From the NCBI GenBank assembly GCA_002205965.3, contig NADL03000157.1, forward strand, positions 118,010-182,009: a DNA stretch of 64,000 nt, in the 5' to 3' direction. The stretch comes from Kappaphycus alvarezii. Lineage: Eukaryota; Rhodophyta; Florideophyceae; Gigartinales; Solieriaceae. Below the pieces are notes generated by a model, which was given only the letters and a program-made list of their open reading frames with translations, did no database searches and was not told the origin of the DNA. Below are positions 63,624 through 64,000 of the stretch, piece after piece. Position 1 is the first letter of the stretch; the number at the start of each line of letters is the position of its first letter. A program made the position numbers and the translations under genes.

Positions 63624-64000
63624 TTCTACAAAACGTTATTGTGGAATACGTTAACGAAGAATTGCCAGTAAATAGGCTTGAAACCAGAGAGATAACATCT
63701 CTGATGACTCTATTTATTCCGAATTGTATTTTAGTTTCTTATTATTTTCAACCGCAGTTTCAGGATACGCCGGGGGATAGCCGAACCGCCATTTTCAAAA
63801 ATTAAAGAACCAAATCATTCCGTTCAGGTTTGAAATTCATGTGATAAGAGGCGGCATGGTATTTTATTGAATGTGAGGACGTTTCTGAAGATGCACTCTC
63901 AGATGAAAAATAACGTTACTTTTCCTATTCTTTATGAAAAATAGCTTTGTAAAGCGGGTTTTTATCATTTTAAACTATAATACGGACAATTCAGGCGGTC
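63624..64000. other. Upstream region of the three-UBL gene
   Basis: AT-rich; no ORF supported except a 65-codon plus frame (63608-63805) that overlaps the gene start antisense and is not convincing. Confidence 0.35.

Noticed and set aside
1-64000. tRNA, rRNA, CRISPR array, phage or bacterial operon
   Set aside because: No cloverleaf, rRNA signature, regularly spaced repeat or bacterial gene cluster was seen; retrotransposons and a spliceosomal intron indicate a eukaryotic nuclear genome.

Overview
The window is nuclear DNA of a eukaryote. One protein gene has a spliceosomal intron (GTAAGT donor, CTGCAG acceptor), and the other recognisable gene families are RING, C2H2 zinc-finger and ubiquitin-like proteins. 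The rest is mostly LTR retrotransposons and non-LTR retrotransposons. I see no rRNA, tRNA, operon structure or CRISPR. The lineage cannot be fixed from the sequence; an early-diverging fungus, a protist or a small invertebrate would all fit. Composition is a mosaic: AT-rich stretches (about 2.0-5.0, 7.7-9.8, 27.3-44.8, 53.1-56.8 and 61.5-64 kb) hold the likely host genes and old eroded LTR elements, while GC-richer islands are non-LTR retrotransposon fragments and one Copia element.

Layout. 1-1.8 kb: two non-LTR fragments on the minus strand. 2.5-9.8 kb: AT-rich relics of LTR-element gag/protease/RT, around a broken sulfotransferase-like gene at 5.5-6.2 kb. 10.0-10.6 kb: fragment of a second type of non-LTR RT (here family C). 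12.7-14.2 kb: a non-LTR ORF cut inside its RT domain by a 4.9-kb Copia element (14.17-19.03 kb, minus). The Copia 5-prime LTR is itself cut off and abuts a Ty3/Gypsy element (19.1-23.7 kb, plus). 23.9-26.1 kb: a duplicated unrecognised domain and an acidic-protein gene. 26.5-27.1 kb: non-LTR RT. 27.9-28.4 kb: RING-like gene. 31.8-37.3 kb: eroded Gypsy and Copia. 43.1-44.3 kb: two-exon C2H2 zinc-finger gene. 45.0-52.7 kb: dense nest of non-LTR elements. 53.7-54.2 kb: two-domain ubiquitin-like gene. 54.7-57.9 kb: eroded Copia with two LTRs. 58-61.9 kb: more non-LTR fragments. 62.9-63.6 kb: three-domain ubiquitin-like gene, a paralogue of the 53.7-kb gene.

The main result of close reading is that two non-LTR families with restriction-endonuclease-type C-termini (here A and B) left 5-prime-truncated copies throughout the window. 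Family A ends in a conserved 3-prime tail (core AAGAGTAAAACACCCAAACC followed by TTCCCC). Family B ends in a different tail (core TGAATACCCTCCGCACGC, ending AAGATTTACCACC). At least five insertions still carry 7-13 bp target-site duplications, so the order of events can be read: at 46.9-49.7 kb a B copy received a 114-bp A copy and a 1.7-kb A copy, and the latter contains a further A tail. A separate finding is a 47-bp gap-free motif present three times in AT-rich DNA with a substitution pattern that suggests a small conserved coding exon.

Host-type genes likely to be intact are few: the acidic protein (25518-26117), RING-like (27924-28409), C2H2 (43087-44345) and the two ubiquitin-like genes. 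Almost everything else is transposon debris.
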